Assembly: GCF_020092905.1 (NCBI RefSeq)
Contig: NZ_JAGSGB010000001.1
Location: forward strand, 620,001-684,000
Source of the DNA: Pacificimonas aurantium
GTDB taxonomy: Bacteria > Pseudomonadota > Alphaproteobacteria > Sphingomonadales > Sphingomonadaceae
DNA: 64,000 nt
Reading direction: 5' to 3'
A program made the position numbers and the translations under genes. Under the pieces are notes generated by a model. The model did not search any database and had not been told where the DNA came from. It saw only the letters and a list, made by a program, of their open reading frames with translations. How positions within the stretch are numbered: position 1 is the stretch's first letter; each line of letters starts with the position of its first letter. Positions 24,415-32,339 of this stretch are shown here, in pieces.

Positions 24415-24930
24415 ATGGCCACCCGATCCGCAGTTGCAGCACAGCGATCCGCCAGCACCGATCCCGCGCCGCTCTCGGCAGCGGACGTTGCGCGGGGAAT
24501 CTCACGCTGGTTCTGGAACCGCCAGGCAGTCTGCCTGACCGAAGTCATTCTGCCCGGCGGGCGCCGGGTTGACGTCATGGCGCTGCATTCCGACGGTACG
24601 CTCTCGGTCGTCGAGATAAAGGTCGCGGTGGCGGACTTGCGCGGTGACCGGAAATGGCCCGACTATCTGGCTTGGTGCGACCGGTTCTACTGGGGCATTC
24701 CAGCGGGGTTCGACGCAGCGCTGCTCGACGAGGATTGTTACGAACCTGGCAGCTGCGGCCTGCTGATTGCCGATCGGTACGAGGCCGACGCGCTTCGCAC
24801 TCCGCAGGTGGAAAAGCTGTCCGCGCCGCGGCGCAAGAAGGCCACGGCGCTCTTTGCGCGCGCAGCAGCGTCCCGTGTCATGCGTGCAGCCGACGAGTTT
24901 CTCGGTAGCGCCGAGGGCGGCTTCGGCTGA
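24415..24930 (+). CDS. mmcB: MmcB family DNA repair protein
   Basis: A 171-residue protein matching MmcB, the Caulobacter mitomycin-C-resistance factor. An N-terminal helix (VARGISRWFWNRQAVCLTEVIL) leads into a PD-(D/E)xK-like core, with RVDVMALHSDGTLSVVEIKVAVADLRGDRKWPDYLAWCDRFYW. The D..EIK arrangement fits a nuclease fold, but the catalytic role is not established. It lies alone between a terminator and the convergent regA. Confidence 0.88.
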   Translation: MATRSAVAAQRSASTDPAPLSAADVARGISRWFWNRQAVCLTEVILPGGRRVDVMALHSDGTLSVVEIKVAVADLRGDRKWPDYLAWCDRFYWGIPAGFDAALLDEDCYEPGSCGLLIADRYEADALRTPQVEKLSAPRRKKATALFARAAASRVMRAADEFLGSAEGGFG

Positions 24931-24940
24931 CGGCCTGCCG

Positions 24941-24960
24941 TATGCCGACCGGACGGCATA
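24941..24960. terminator. Hairpin between convergent mmcB and regA
   Basis: TATGCCG (24941-24947) and CGGCATA (24954-24960) with loop ACCGGA. It is perfectly palindromic in its arms and so could serve both strands, but it lacks a T tract, so termination is tentative. Confidence 0.45.
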
Positions 24961-24966
24961 GGGACC

Positions 24967-25536
24967 CTAGCGCGGGCTGCGCTTCGCCAGGATACGCTGT
25001 AGCGTGCGGCGGTGCATTTTCAGGCGGCGCGCGGTTTCCGACACGTTCCGGTCGCACAGCTCGTAGACACGCTGGATATGTTCCCAGCGCACCCGGTCGG
25101 CGGACATCGGATCTTCCGGCGGTTCGGGCTTGTCGTCGCCTTCGGCGCTCAAGGCCTTGATGATGTCGTCGGGATCGGCGGGTTTTGCCAGATAGTCGAG
25201 CGCGCCGGCTTTGATTGCTGCCACCGCCGTGGTGAGATTGCCATATCCGGTCAGCATGACGATGCGGATGTCAGGCCGGATCGACCGCAATTCGGTCACG
25301 AGATCGAGCCCCGTGCCATCGTCCAGCTTCATGTCGAGGACCGCATGGGTGGGCTGGGCCTGCGCTGCCAGCGTACGCGCTTCGGCGACGCTGGACGCTG
25401 CGAAAACCTCATAGCCCTTGCGGGTCAGCATAAGCTCGAGCCGCTGGCGGAAACTCTGGTCGTCGTCCACCAGCAGCAGCTTTCCTGTCGCCGGCAGCGT
25501 ATCGTCCTGCGGCGCAGCACCTGTGGCTTCACTCAT
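24967..25536 (-). CDS. regA: Redox response regulator RegA/ActR/PrrA
   Basis: A 189-residue response regulator. The receiver domain (about 19-130) has phospho-acceptor Asp68 in HAVLDMKLDDGTG, an acidic DDD pocket at 24-26 and Lys in LAKPAD. A Pro-rich linker (KPEPPEDP) joins a Fis-type helix-turn-helix (NVSETARRLKMHRRTLQRILAKRSP). This is the layout of the RegA/ActR/PrrA group, which controls respiration, carbon and nitrogen genes in response to redox state. It is the downstream partner of regB, overlapping it by ATGA. Confidence 0.95.
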   Translation of the reverse strand: MSEATGAAPQDDTLPATGKLLLVDDDQSFRQRLELMLTRKGYEVFAASSVAEARTLAAQAQPTHAVLDMKLDDGTGLDLVTELRSIRPDIRIVMLTGYGNLTTAVAAIKAGALDYLAKPADPDDIIKALSAEGDDKPEPPEDPMSADRVRWEHIQRVYELCDRNVSETARRLKMHRRTLQRILAKRSPR

Positions 25537-26807
25537 AGATCGTCCTCCTCGGGGTTTTGGTGCCAGGTGATCTCGACGCGGGCCCCACCCCGCGTTCTGT
25601 TGCGGAAGCGGACCCGGGCGCCGGTCCGCTCTAGTAGGGTCGTCGCGATAAAGACGCCGAGGCCCGTTCCTCCCCCTCTGGAACGCGACGGGCCCAGATA
25701 GGGCTCCCCCAGGTGCGGCAACAGGTCCGACGGGAAACCGGGACCGTCATCCTCGACATAAATGGCGACCTGGTCGGTATCGGCCGTGGCGGCCAGAACC
25801 ACTTCGCGATCGGCAAAGCGAACCGCATTGTCGACTAGGTTCAAAAGGCCGTGCTTCAATTCGGTGCTGTGCTCGATCACCGGCAGTCCCTGAGCGGCCT
25901 CGGCAACCCGGATCGGCACCCGCGGATCGTTGAAGCTGTCCGCGATTTCGCGAAGCAGGGTGCGGATGGACACGCGCTCGAACGGTGCTTCGCGCTCCGA
26001 CCGGCTGGCGATTCCCTGCAAGATGGACCGGCAGCGATCGGCTTCCTTGGCGAGCAGTTCGACATCGGCGCCGAAGTCGGGATCGCCCTCCAGTTCCGAT
26101 TTCAGGTCAGTTGCGATCAGCTTGATCGTGCCCAGCGGGCCGCCCAGTTCATGCGCAGCCGCGGCGGCCAGCGCACCGAGCGCGGACATCTTCGTCTCCC
26201 GCTCCAGCACGGCTTGAGTCGTTACCAGCGCCTGCTGCCAGCGCCGGGCTTCCAGCGCGACCTGCATGACATAGCCGGAAATGAAGATGATCGAGAAGGC
26301 GAGCGACGCGAAGACCGCCACCTCATAGGTGACCGGCATGGCGGGCGGCTCCCCGTCCCAGGGCAGGGGCTCGGCCCACGCCCAGAGGATGAGGAGGATC
26401 GCGATCGCCACGGCCATCAGCGTCACGGTGGCGCGCCGCGTAAGCAGGGTTGCCGAGACGGTTACGGGGACGATGGCGAGCACGACGAAGGGATTGTTGA
26501 TCCCGCCGGTCAGGAAGAGGAGCACGCCCAGCTGAACGAGGTCGAAGGCCAGATGCAGCAGGGCTTCGGTTCCGACCAGCCTCGCGGTGCGCGGATAGAG
26601 ATAGACGAGACCGAGATTGAGAAGCACCGCCGAGAGCAGGGCGCAGGCCACACCGAAATAGGGAAAGGAGAACCCAAGCCCCAGGCCGACCACCAGGAAG
26701 GTGAGAGACTGGCCGCCAATAGCGAGCCAGCGGATCAGCACGAGCGTGCGGACGCGGACGCCCGGTTGGCCAAGAGCCGCAGGAATTTGGGGGCTCGCGC
26801 TTGTCAT
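25533..26807 (-). CDS. regB: Redox sensor histidine kinase RegB/ActS/PrrB
   Basis: A 424-residue membrane kinase. Six N-terminal helices carry the quinone-site motif GGINNPF (101-107). The H box has His219 (AAAHELGGPLGTI), and Cys259 in EADRCRSIL corresponds to the redox-active Cys of RegB. N (NLVDNAVRFA) and G (VEDDGPGFP, GGGTGLGVFI) boxes follow. Both redox-sensing elements are therefore kept. It forms an operon with regA; an SCO-type gene, often located between regB and regA elsewhere, is 1.4 kb away at 28208. Confidence 0.95.
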   Translation of the reverse strand: MTSASPQIPAALGQPGVRVRTLVLIRWLAIGGQSLTFLVVGLGLGFSFPYFGVACALLSAVLLNLGLVYLYPRTARLVGTEALLHLAFDLVQLGVLLFLTGGINNPFVVLAIVPVTVSATLLTRRATVTLMAVAIAILLILWAWAEPLPWDGEPPAMPVTYEVAVFASLAFSIIFISGYVMQVALEARRWQQALVTTQAVLERETKMSALGALAAAAAHELGGPLGTIKLIATDLKSELEGDPDFGADVELLAKEADRCRSILQGIASRSEREAPFERVSIRTLLREIADSFNDPRVPIRVAEAAQGLPVIEHSTELKHGLLNLVDNAVRFADREVVLAATADTDQVAIYVEDDGPGFPSDLLPHLGEPYLGPSRSRGGGTGLGVFIATTLLERTGARVRFRNRTRGGARVEITWHQNPEEDDL

Positions 26808-26843
26808 TCCTCAGCCTATACCGGCCGCCGAAAGAGAGGGCGA

Positions 26844-27485
26844 ATGGTCGAAAGCGCGCAGGTAACCCGCTGGCATCTCGTAAGACATGCTCCCGTTATA
26901 GGGGCGGGAAAGGGGGCCCGGGGGCTTCTGTACAAGACTCATGACGAACCGGCGGACACGTCGGATGCGGACTCCTTCGGATTCCTGGCGCGCTGGCTGC
27001 CTGCCGACGCGCTGCTCGTGACCAGCGGCCTTGCGCGCACGAACCAGACCGCCGATGCCATGGTAGAGGCTGGCTTTTCTCCGTCCGAACGGATGGAAGA
27101 CCCGCGTTTTCAAGAGCAGTTCTACGGCGACTGGCACGGCGCCTCGCGGTCCGACCTGGCCGGCGGCGCTCCCGTCACAGCGCATAATTTCTGGTTTCAC
27201 GGCGCCGAGGACCAGCCGCCGGGAGGGGAAAGCTTTCTCGATCAGTGCGCACGGGTGGCGGCGGGCCTGGAGGAGCTGAGCCGCGCGCATGTCGGCAGGA
27301 ACATCGTCCTCGTCGGCCATGGCGGTACCTTCCGCGCCGCGCTCGCCCATGCGCTTGGCATCCCGCCGGACCGCGCGCTGACCATCAGCGTCGACAATCT
27401 GTCGGTTTCGCGGATCGACCACCGGCCGGGGGAGGGCGCAGGCGGTCACTGGCGCACGGTCTATGTGAACAGGCGACCCGGCTAG
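26844..27485 (+). CDS. Histidine phosphatase (phosphoglycerate mutase-like) family protein
   Basis: A 213-residue phosphatase of the RHG superfamily. The phospho-His motif reads LVRHAP (RHA in place of RHG) at about 9-14. TSGLARTNQTADAM supplies the second Arg, the acid is in EQFYGDWHG, and the second His is in VLVGHGGTFRAAL. The substrate is unknown; relatives include alpha-ribazole phosphatases and general sugar phosphatases. It diverges from regB across 36 bases. A longer frame upstream is antisense to regB and was not used. Confidence 0.85.
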   Translation: MVESAQVTRWHLVRHAPVIGAGKGARGLLYKTHDEPADTSDADSFGFLARWLPADALLVTSGLARTNQTADAMVEAGFSPSERMEDPRFQEQFYGDWHGASRSDLAGGAPVTAHNFWFHGAEDQPPGGESFLDQCARVAAGLEELSRAHVGRNIVLVGHGGTFRAALAHALGIPPDRALTISVDNLSVSRIDHRPGEGAGGHWRTVYVNRRPG

Positions 27486-27543
27486 ACGTCTGAGCGAGCT
27501 CCGCCAGGCTCTCGCCGCCGCAATCCCGGCGCCGGCTGACTTG

Positions 27544-28149
27544 TCAGAGGCCGGGCCCTTCGACTTCGGCCTCTTCCTCGCCTTCCTCCTGCGATTCGAT
27601 CATCTGGAGGATTCGCGTCGCGCGCCGATCGCGTTCGGCATAATCGCGTGCGGAGAAGCCCGCATAATTGTCCCTGATGTCGGGGTCGGCGCCGGCTTCG
27701 AGCAGGACGCTTACCATCTCGTGATCGCGGCGCTGGACGGCGCGGATCAGCGGCGTTTCTCCGCGGCGATTGGCGAGATTCGGGTCGGCGCCGTAGAACA
27801 GCAGAAGGCGTACGCCGTCGACGAAGTTCATGTTCGAGGCGATGAGTAGCGGTGTATTGCCTTCATCGTCCTGCAGGTCGACGCTGGCTCCGCGTTTCTG
27901 AAGGAGGTTGATCCAGCCGAGTTCCTGGTTCTCGGTGACGATATGCAGGGCGGTCTTGCCTGTCTTCGGCTCCCGGGCGTTCACGAAGGTCTGCCCGGGC
28001 TTGTCGAGAAACTCGATGACCGCTGCCCCGTCCTCCTTGCGGACGGCTTCGAAAAATTCGAAGCGGTCGCTGAACTGAGCCTGCGCCGGTAGCGCCGTAC
28101 CGAACATGGCAGCGAATGCACAAAGAGCGAGGACCAGACGTCCTGTCAT
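27544..28149 (-). CDS. Secreted ankyrin-repeat protein
   Basis: A 201-residue protein with a signal peptide (MTGRLVLALCAFAAMFGTALPAQAQ) and four to five ankyrin repeats (GKTALHIVTENQELGWINLLQKRGASVDLQDDEGNTPLLIAS and following). It ends in an acidic Glu-rich tail. Periplasmic ankyrin proteins often bind or protect partner proteins; the partner is unknown. ATG at 28149 was chosen for its GGGGGA site; ATG at 28173 would add eight residues. It diverges from the SCO gene. Confidence 0.85.
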   Translation of the reverse strand: MTGRLVLALCAFAAMFGTALPAQAQFSDRFEFFEAVRKEDGAAVIEFLDKPGQTFVNAREPKTGKTALHIVTENQELGWINLLQKRGASVDLQDDEGNTPLLIASNMNFVDGVRLLLFYGADPNLANRRGETPLIRAVQRRDHEMVSVLLEAGADPDIRDNYAGFSARDYAERDRRATRILQMIESQEEGEEEAEVEGPGL

Positions 28150-28207
28150 CTTGAACCGTTCCCCCGGGGTCATAGCTTGGCGGTCCCTAACATATAGGAA
28201 TGCGCGC

Positions 28208-28822
28208 ATGAACATTCGACAACTGGGTTTGCCCCTTCGCGCCGGCGTCCTCGCCGCGACGCTGGTCGCGTCGGCCTGCGGCGGGGCGGGCGAGGAGGGG
28301 GGCGACCGGCCCCCGCTCGCCGGTAGCCCCATCGGGGGGGCCTTCGAGCTGGTCGGGGGCGACGGAGACCTGGTGACGGACGAGGATTTTGCCGGCGATT
28401 GGCGGCTGGTCTATTTCGGTTACACCTACTGCCCGGACATTTGCCCCACGGACGTGCAACGCATGGCGGGCGCCTATTCGCAGCTGCAGGAAGAGGCACC
28501 CGAACTGGCCGAAAGGCTGCAGCCCATCTTCATTTCCATCGACCCCGAGCGCGATACCCCCGAGGCGGCGCAGCAGTTCGCCTCCGCATTCAACGCGGAC
28601 ATGATCGGGCTCAGCGGTTCTGAAGAGCAGGTGGCCGCGGCAAGCGATGCCTTCCGCACTTACCGCGCCAAGGGCGAAGTGCGGGACGACGGCTTCTACC
28701 TGATGGACCATAGCGCCTATATCTATCTGCTCGACGGCAATGGCGATCCGATCAACTTCTACGATCATTCGCAAAGCGCGGCCGACATTGCGGCCGATAT
28801 CCGGAAGTGGATGGGCGCGTGA
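28208..28822 (+). CDS. SCO1/SenC family copper-binding lipoprotein
   Basis: A 204-residue thioredoxin-fold lipoprotein. The lipobox Cys is residue 24 (VASAC). The copper ligands are Cys75 and Cys79 in the TYCPDICPTD motif and His168 (LMDHSAYIY). It delivers or maintains copper for cytochrome c oxidase assembly. In Rhodobacter the homologue (SenC/PrrC) sits between regB and regA; here it lies nearby but on the other strand. It overlaps the next gene (GTGA). Confidence 0.92.
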   Translation: MNIRQLGLPLRAGVLAATLVASACGGAGEEGGDRPPLAGSPIGGAFELVGGDGDLVTDEDFAGDWRLVYFGYTYCPDICPTDVQRMAGAYSQLQEEAPELAERLQPIFISIDPERDTPEAAQQFASAFNADMIGLSGSEEQVAAASDAFRTYRAKGEVRDDGFYLMDHSAYIYLLDGNGDPINFYDHSQSAADIAADIRKWMGA

Positions 28823-29262
28823 CCGAAGCCGGCGAGCGGTTCTGGGAGACGACTGCGCTCGCCGATATGAGCCGGGCCGAGTGGGAATCGCTGTGCGACG
28901 GCTGCGGCAAATGCTGCCTGATGAAGGTCGAGGACGAGGATACGGGCGAGGTGGCGCCGACCAACATCGCGTGCCGTCTGCTCGACCTGAACAGCTGCCT
29001 GTGTTCCAACTATCGCCACCGGCGCGCGCATGTGCCGGACTGCATCCGCCTGACGCCGGAAAAAATTGAACAATTCTACTGGTTGCCGCGCACTTGCGCC
29101 TATCGCCTGCTGGCAGAAGGAGAGCCGCTTCCGGACTGGCACCCGCTGATAACCGGCGATCCTGACAGCGTTCACCGCGCCGGAATTTCCGTACGCGGCT
29201 GGACCGTCTCGGAATCGGAAGCCGGGCCCCTCGATCATCATATCGTAGAGCGGGAGCTGTGA
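28819..29262 (+). CDS. YcgN family cysteine-cluster protein (UPF0260)
   Basis: A 147-residue protein. The N-terminal FWETTALADMSRAEWESLCDGCGKCC block and further Cys residues (CRLLDLNSCLCSNYRHR, PDCIRLT, LPRTCAYRLL) make an eight-Cys pattern typical of YcgN/UPF0260, probably binding metal (zinc or iron-sulfur, unproven). GTG at 28819 was preferred to ATG 28807 because it reproduces the family start and overlaps the SCO stop. It overlaps the metallopeptidase gene by 4 bases. Confidence 0.9.
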   Translation: MTEAGERFWETTALADMSRAEWESLCDGCGKCCLMKVEDEDTGEVAPTNIACRLLDLNSCLCSNYRHRRAHVPDCIRLTPEKIEQFYWLPRTCAYRLLAEGEPLPDWHPLITGDPDSVHRAGISVRGWTVSESEAGPLDHHIVEREL

Positions 29263-29975
29263 CAGCGGCAGTCGGGGCTCAGCTGCGCCTTGCTGGGCGC
29301 GACGTTCCCTTCGAGGTCAGGCGTACGGCGCGGGCCCGGCGCATGACATTGACGGCCGATCCCGCCCGCGGCGTCGTACGGCTCAGCATGCCTGCGCGCA
29401 TGCCCGCAGGCACCGCGGAAGAGTTTCTCCAATCGCGTCTGCCATGGCTCGAAAGCCGGGTGCGGAGCTTTCCACAGCCCAAGCCTTATCTCGACGGCGC
29501 CAAGCTGCCCTTCGGCGATGAGACGCTGGTTCTGCGCCATCTTTCCGGCTCGCGCAGCCCCGCCCGGCAGTCGGAGGGAGAACTGGTTATTGGCGGACCT
29601 CCCGAGATGTTCGCTGCGCGGGCAGAGCGCTGGTTCCGGTCCGAAGCGCGGCGCACCTTCATTACGGAGTGCGACGAGCTTGCCGGCCCTGCTGGGATCG
29701 ACCTTCGCGGCTGGCGGATCTCAGTGCGAGACACGCGCCGGCAATGGGGCAGCTGCTCGGCGCGAAAGGCCCTATCCTTCGCCTGGCGCCTGATCCATGC
29801 GCCGGTCTTCGTCCGCCAGGCAATTGCGGCGCACGAACTCGCCCATATCGTTCATCCCAATCACAGCCGCGCCTTTCACCGCGAGGCCGAGCGCATCCTG
29901 CACACATCGCCCGAGCCGGCCTATGCCTGGCTGAAGGCGAACGGGTCTGCGCTACATTGGATCGGGCGGGAGTAG
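29259..29975 (+). CDS. YgjP-like zinc metallopeptidase (M48/DUF45)
   Basis: A 238-residue cytosolic protein. The zinc motif HELAH is at 192-196, followed by the third His in VHPNHSRAFH (202), with WGSCS at 163-167, the signature of the YgjP/DUF45 family. The substrate is not known. The gene ends 24 bases inside the convergent penicillin-binding protein gene, so the two coding ends overlap antisense. Confidence 0.88.
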   Translation: MTAAVGAQLRLAGRDVPFEVRRTARARRMTLTADPARGVVRLSMPARMPAGTAEEFLQSRLPWLESRVRSFPQPKPYLDGAKLPFGDETLVLRHLSGSRSPARQSEGELVIGGPPEMFAARAERWFRSEARRTFITECDELAGPAGIDLRGWRISVRDTRRQWGSCSARKALSFAWRLIHAPVFVRQAIAAHELAHIVHPNHSRAFHREAERILHTSPEPAYAWLKANGSALHWIGRE

Positions 29976-32153
29976 GCTGGTCGGGCCGTCTTCATTTTCC
30001 GCCGCAGGGGGGGATTGAGAGGTAGAGGGGGCAGGGCGGCGCCGGCTGTCCACGGGTTCGTCGAGCCAGCCATCACCGCCGCGCGGCGGGTCGCCGCTAT
30101 TGCCGTCGGCCCTCGGCCGTGTGGGCACATCGGCACTGCGCATGCGGCTGGGAAGTTCGGCGCGAGCGGACGGATCGGCCGGATAAACGTCGCGAATCTC
30201 GACCGAGTCGCCATATTCCACGTCGCCATCGGGCGTAACGCCTACCCCGGTTTCGGGATCGTAGACATAGTCCCGGTCATATTCGCCGAACTCTTCCCAG
30301 CCTTCGCCGTAGATCTCCATGTCGGGCTCGGCGAACAGGTCGTCATCCTCACCGATGTCGCTGTCCAGCGCACGGGCGGGCATACCTTCGCTCGCACGCC
30401 GCATGTAGGCGGAAAAGGCCCTTGCCGGATTGCCGCCGCCGGTCAGGCGCCCCACGGGTCGGTTGTCGTCGCGGCCCATCCAGACCCCCGTAACGAGATC
30501 GCGGCTGAAGCCGACGAAATAGCCGTCCTGGTAGTTGCTGGTCGTTCCCGTCTTTCCGCCTGCGGGCTTCCCGAACGCGGCAGCGCGTCCGGTCCCCGAG
30601 CTGATCACCGATTCGAGCAGGTAGGTCATGTTGGTGACCACCCAGGGCGACAGCACCACGCGCGTGCTGTCCGCCGGTCGTTCGTACAGCACGCGGCCAT
30701 CGGCCGTCTCGACCTTCTGGATGCCATAGGGGTCGACGGCGCGGCCGCCATTGGCGACTGCTGCATAGGCGGCAGTCATCTCGATCAAGCGCACGCTCGA
30801 GGTGCCGAGCGCCATCGCCGGCTGGCGCGATATGTCGGTCTCGATCCCGAGACGCCGCGCCATCATCGCGACATTGTTGAAGCCGACCCGCTCGGCCAGC
30901 CGGGCGGCGACCGTGTTGTAAGACCCGGCGAAGGCCTGCGTGACCGTGACGGTACCGCGATGCCCGCGACCATAGTTGCGCGGCGTCCAGCCATCGATCG
31001 TCACCGGAGCGTCCTCGACATAGTCGCGCGGGCTGATGCCGTTCTCGATGGCGGTCAGATAGACGAACAGCTTCCACGCCGAGCCGGGCTGGCGCTCCGC
31101 CACGGTGGCGCGGTTGTAGTTCGAGTTCACATAGTCGCGACCGCCCATCATCGCGCGCACAGCGCCGGTGGGGGTCATCGATACGAGGGCGCCCTGCGCT
31201 TCCTCCGGCGCATTGGTCTTCACCGCCTCCTCGGCCGCTCGCTGCATATCGGCGTCGAGGGTGGTCGTGACGACCAGCGGCTTCACCCGCTCGCTGACGA
31301 GGTCGTCGACCTGCGCCAGGACCCAGTCGGTGAAGTAGCGCACATTGTTCTGCTTCGGCTGCGGCGCGAATTCGAGCGCTTCGATGTCGGCCTGCAGCGC
31401 GGCGGCGCTAGGCACGACGCCGTCGCGGGCCATGGTCAGCGCGACCACCCGGGCGCGGTCACGGGCGCGTTCGGGGTCGGACGAGGGGGCAAAGCGCGAC
31501 GGCGCCTTCACAAGCCCGGCGATGATTGCCGCTTCGGGTGCACTGAGCTCTTCGGCGCTATGGCCGTAGAAGCGGCGCGAGGCGGCATCGATGCCATAGG
31601 CCCCGCCGCCGAAATAGACGCGGTTCAGGTAGAGCTCGAGAATCTCTTCCTTCGAAAAACGCCGCTCCATCGCAAGCGCGAGCAGCGCTTCGCGCCCCTT
31701 GCGCGCGAACGTCCGCTCGTTGGTCAGGAACAGGTTACGGGCGAGCTGCTGCGTGATCGTCGAGGTGGCGCGGACATTGCCGCCATCCGCCGCGGCGACC
31801 CAGAGCGCGCGGACGAGACCGATGGGATCGACGCCGAAGTGCGAATGAAAGCGGCGATCCTCCACCGCGATCATGGCGCCCTTCATGACGTCGGGAATCT
31901 CCTCATGGCGCAGCCAGCCGCCATAGGACGGCCCCTGATTGACGAGCACGGTCCCGTCGCGCGCAACCACCCGCACGGCCTGACCGTTCGGCGATTTCAT
32001 CAGCGTGGTGAAGCCGGGCAATGTGGTCATGGTCACCGCAACCGCGCCGACCAGCAGGAGCACTGCGCCGATACCTAGAACCAGCAGGCTGCGCCACGCG
32101 GTACGCCATAGGGACCGGCGCCGCGACGGGCGTTGGGACTTGGACTTACTCAT
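29952..32153 (-). CDS. Bifunctional class A penicillin-binding protein (PBP1-type)
   Basis: A 733-residue peptidoglycan synthase. A short cytoplasmic basic segment, one membrane helix (about 20-42), a GT51 glycosyltransferase domain with EDRRFHSHFG (catalytic Glu98) and TSTITQQLARNLFL, then a transpeptidase domain with GSAWK (S-x-x-K), SYN and KTGT. The last 120 residues are an acidic, Pro-rich tail. ATG at 32153 (MSKSKSQRPSRRR) was chosen over an upstream start that would add an unrelated segment. It makes and crosslinks glycan strands during growth. Confidence 0.94.
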   Translation of the reverse strand: MSKSKSQRPSRRRSLWRTAWRSLLVLGIGAVLLLVGAVAVTMTTLPGFTTLMKSPNGQAVRVVARDGTVLVNQGPSYGGWLRHEEIPDVMKGAMIAVEDRRFHSHFGVDPIGLVRALWVAAADGGNVRATSTITQQLARNLFLTNERTFARKGREALLALAMERRFSKEEILELYLNRVYFGGGAYGIDAASRRFYGHSAEELSAPEAAIIAGLVKAPSRFAPSSDPERARDRARVVALTMARDGVVPSAAALQADIEALEFAPQPKQNNVRYFTDWVLAQVDDLVSERVKPLVVTTTLDADMQRAAEEAVKTNAPEEAQGALVSMTPTGAVRAMMGGRDYVNSNYNRATVAERQPGSAWKLFVYLTAIENGISPRDYVEDAPVTIDGWTPRNYGRGHRGTVTVTQAFAGSYNTVAARLAERVGFNNVAMMARRLGIETDISRQPAMALGTSSVRLIEMTAAYAAVANGGRAVDPYGIQKVETADGRVLYERPADSTRVVLSPWVVTNMTYLLESVISSGTGRAAAFGKPAGGKTGTTSNYQDGYFVGFSRDLVTGVWMGRDDNRPVGRLTGGGNPARAFSAYMRRASEGMPARALDSDIGEDDDLFAEPDMEIYGEGWEEFGEYDRDYVYDPETGVGVTPDGDVEYGDSVEIRDVYPADPSARAELPSRMRSADVPTRPRADGNSGDPPRGGDGWLDEPVDSRRRPAPSTSQSPPAAENEDGPTSLLPPDPM

Positions 32154-32339
32154 ATGCTTCCGATTGACCTGACGGCTCGGGCTCTCCGTGTCTAATCCCA
32201 TTCTACCGTCCGAGCATGAGCGCTCGATGAAGGGCCGGGTTCCACCCACGAACGGCAGGATCGCGCGTCGCGGAGAAATTTCCGCCTATCAGACGGTACG
32301 AACGCGCATTGCCGTGCCCCCCGCAGGCGGGCTAAGCCG

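Noticed and set aside
26808-27485. Long N-terminal extension for the histidine phosphatase
   Set aside because: The frame upstream of ATG 26844 is antisense to regB and has no similarity to the family; the RHG-type motif sits 9 residues after ATG 26844, as expected.
30015-32078. A long plus-strand open frame (687 residues) over the PBP gene
   Set aside because: It is antisense to a clear class A penicillin-binding protein with all catalytic motifs; open reading on the other strand is expected in GC-rich DNA. Its translation is Arg/His-rich with no recognisable domain.
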